64,000 nt of DNA from Micromonospora tulbaghiae (GTDB lineage: Bacteria; Actinomycetota; Actinomycetes; Mycobacteriales; Micromonosporaceae), in contig NZ_FMCQ01000004.1 in the NCBI RefSeq assembly GCF_900091605.1, forward strand, positions 1 through 64,000. Reading direction: 5' to 3'. Positions 63,963 to 64,000 of this stretch are shown piece after piece. Position numbers and translations under genes: made by a program. Numbering within the stretch: the stretch's first letter is position 1; each line of letters opens with the position of its first letter. The notes beneath the pieces are model-generated. The model was not told where the DNA came from. It did no database searches and worked only from the letters and a program-made list of their open reading frames with translations.

Positions 63963-64000
63963 GCGTCGCGCCGGTGCCGGTGCGGGCCGCCGCGGCGCTC

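Overview
This 64-kb window is chromosomal DNA of a high-GC actinomycete. Codon use with G/C in third positions, many GTG starts, a conservon, a SUF operon led by SufR, an acVLRF1-type factor, a GPP34 protein and many secreted polysaccharide-active or protease genes fit Micromonosporaceae (Micromonospora-like). This assignment rests on gene content only; no rRNA or tRNA gene was found. Almost the whole window is coding. I see no insertion sequence, phage, CRISPR array or origin.

Left part (1-12.3 kb): the 3' end of a beta-helix protein gene; a very large secreted amylase-pullulanase fusion (414-5909) with a repeat-rich promoter; a membrane-anchored CBM2-like protein; a GNAT; a GPP34 protein; an APC permease; and several small enzymes. 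A 640-bp gene-free stretch (12.26-12.90 kb) holds three long GATC-containing hairpins. Related hairpins recur at 43.4 kb and 54.1 kb.

13.5-27.7 kb: DedA and VOC proteins; aconitase acnA behind a promoter with an AcnR-like operator; a secreted trypsin-like protease followed by a short protein that carries only the matching propeptide motif; TetR and LysR regulators with palindromic operators; and a cvnD-C-B-A conservon.

27.7-31.6 kb: a translationally coupled cytochrome P450 / class I terpene synthase / class II terpene cyclase operon, read toward the conservon. It looks like a diterpenoid cluster without its own prenyl diphosphate synthase.

31.8-46.3 kb: a RIO kinase, HAD hydrolase and nitrilase; the aconitase repressor acnR, about 18 kb from its target but with a nearly identical operator; then the most interesting locus, a three-gene overlapping operon (35588-37763). 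It encodes a TIGR04222-type membrane protein with a Cys/Gly-rich tail, a DUF692/MNIO iron oxidase and a short partner protein. This has the organisation of a RiPP-like peptide-modification system whose substrate is the tail of a membrane protein. Next come an SDR, a repeat-encoding mini-ORF, the mismatch glycosylase mug, an ABC exporter, an enoyl-CoA hydratase, an HTH protein, a CadD transporter, an ABC-F ATPase with a probable attenuator leader, and a zinc metallopeptidase.

46.4-64 kb: a secreted seven-blade RCC1 propeller, acVLRF1, a small secreted Cys protein behind a strong promoter, a giant HExxH metalloprotease, a LysE exporter, the complete Fe-S operon sufR-B-D-(Rieske)-C-S-U-T read leftward, divergent heme A synthase ctaA, and a beta-helix protein. 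Fe-S assembly, aconitase and its repressor, heme A synthesis and the MNIO make iron a recurring theme, although the genes are not one regulon by position.
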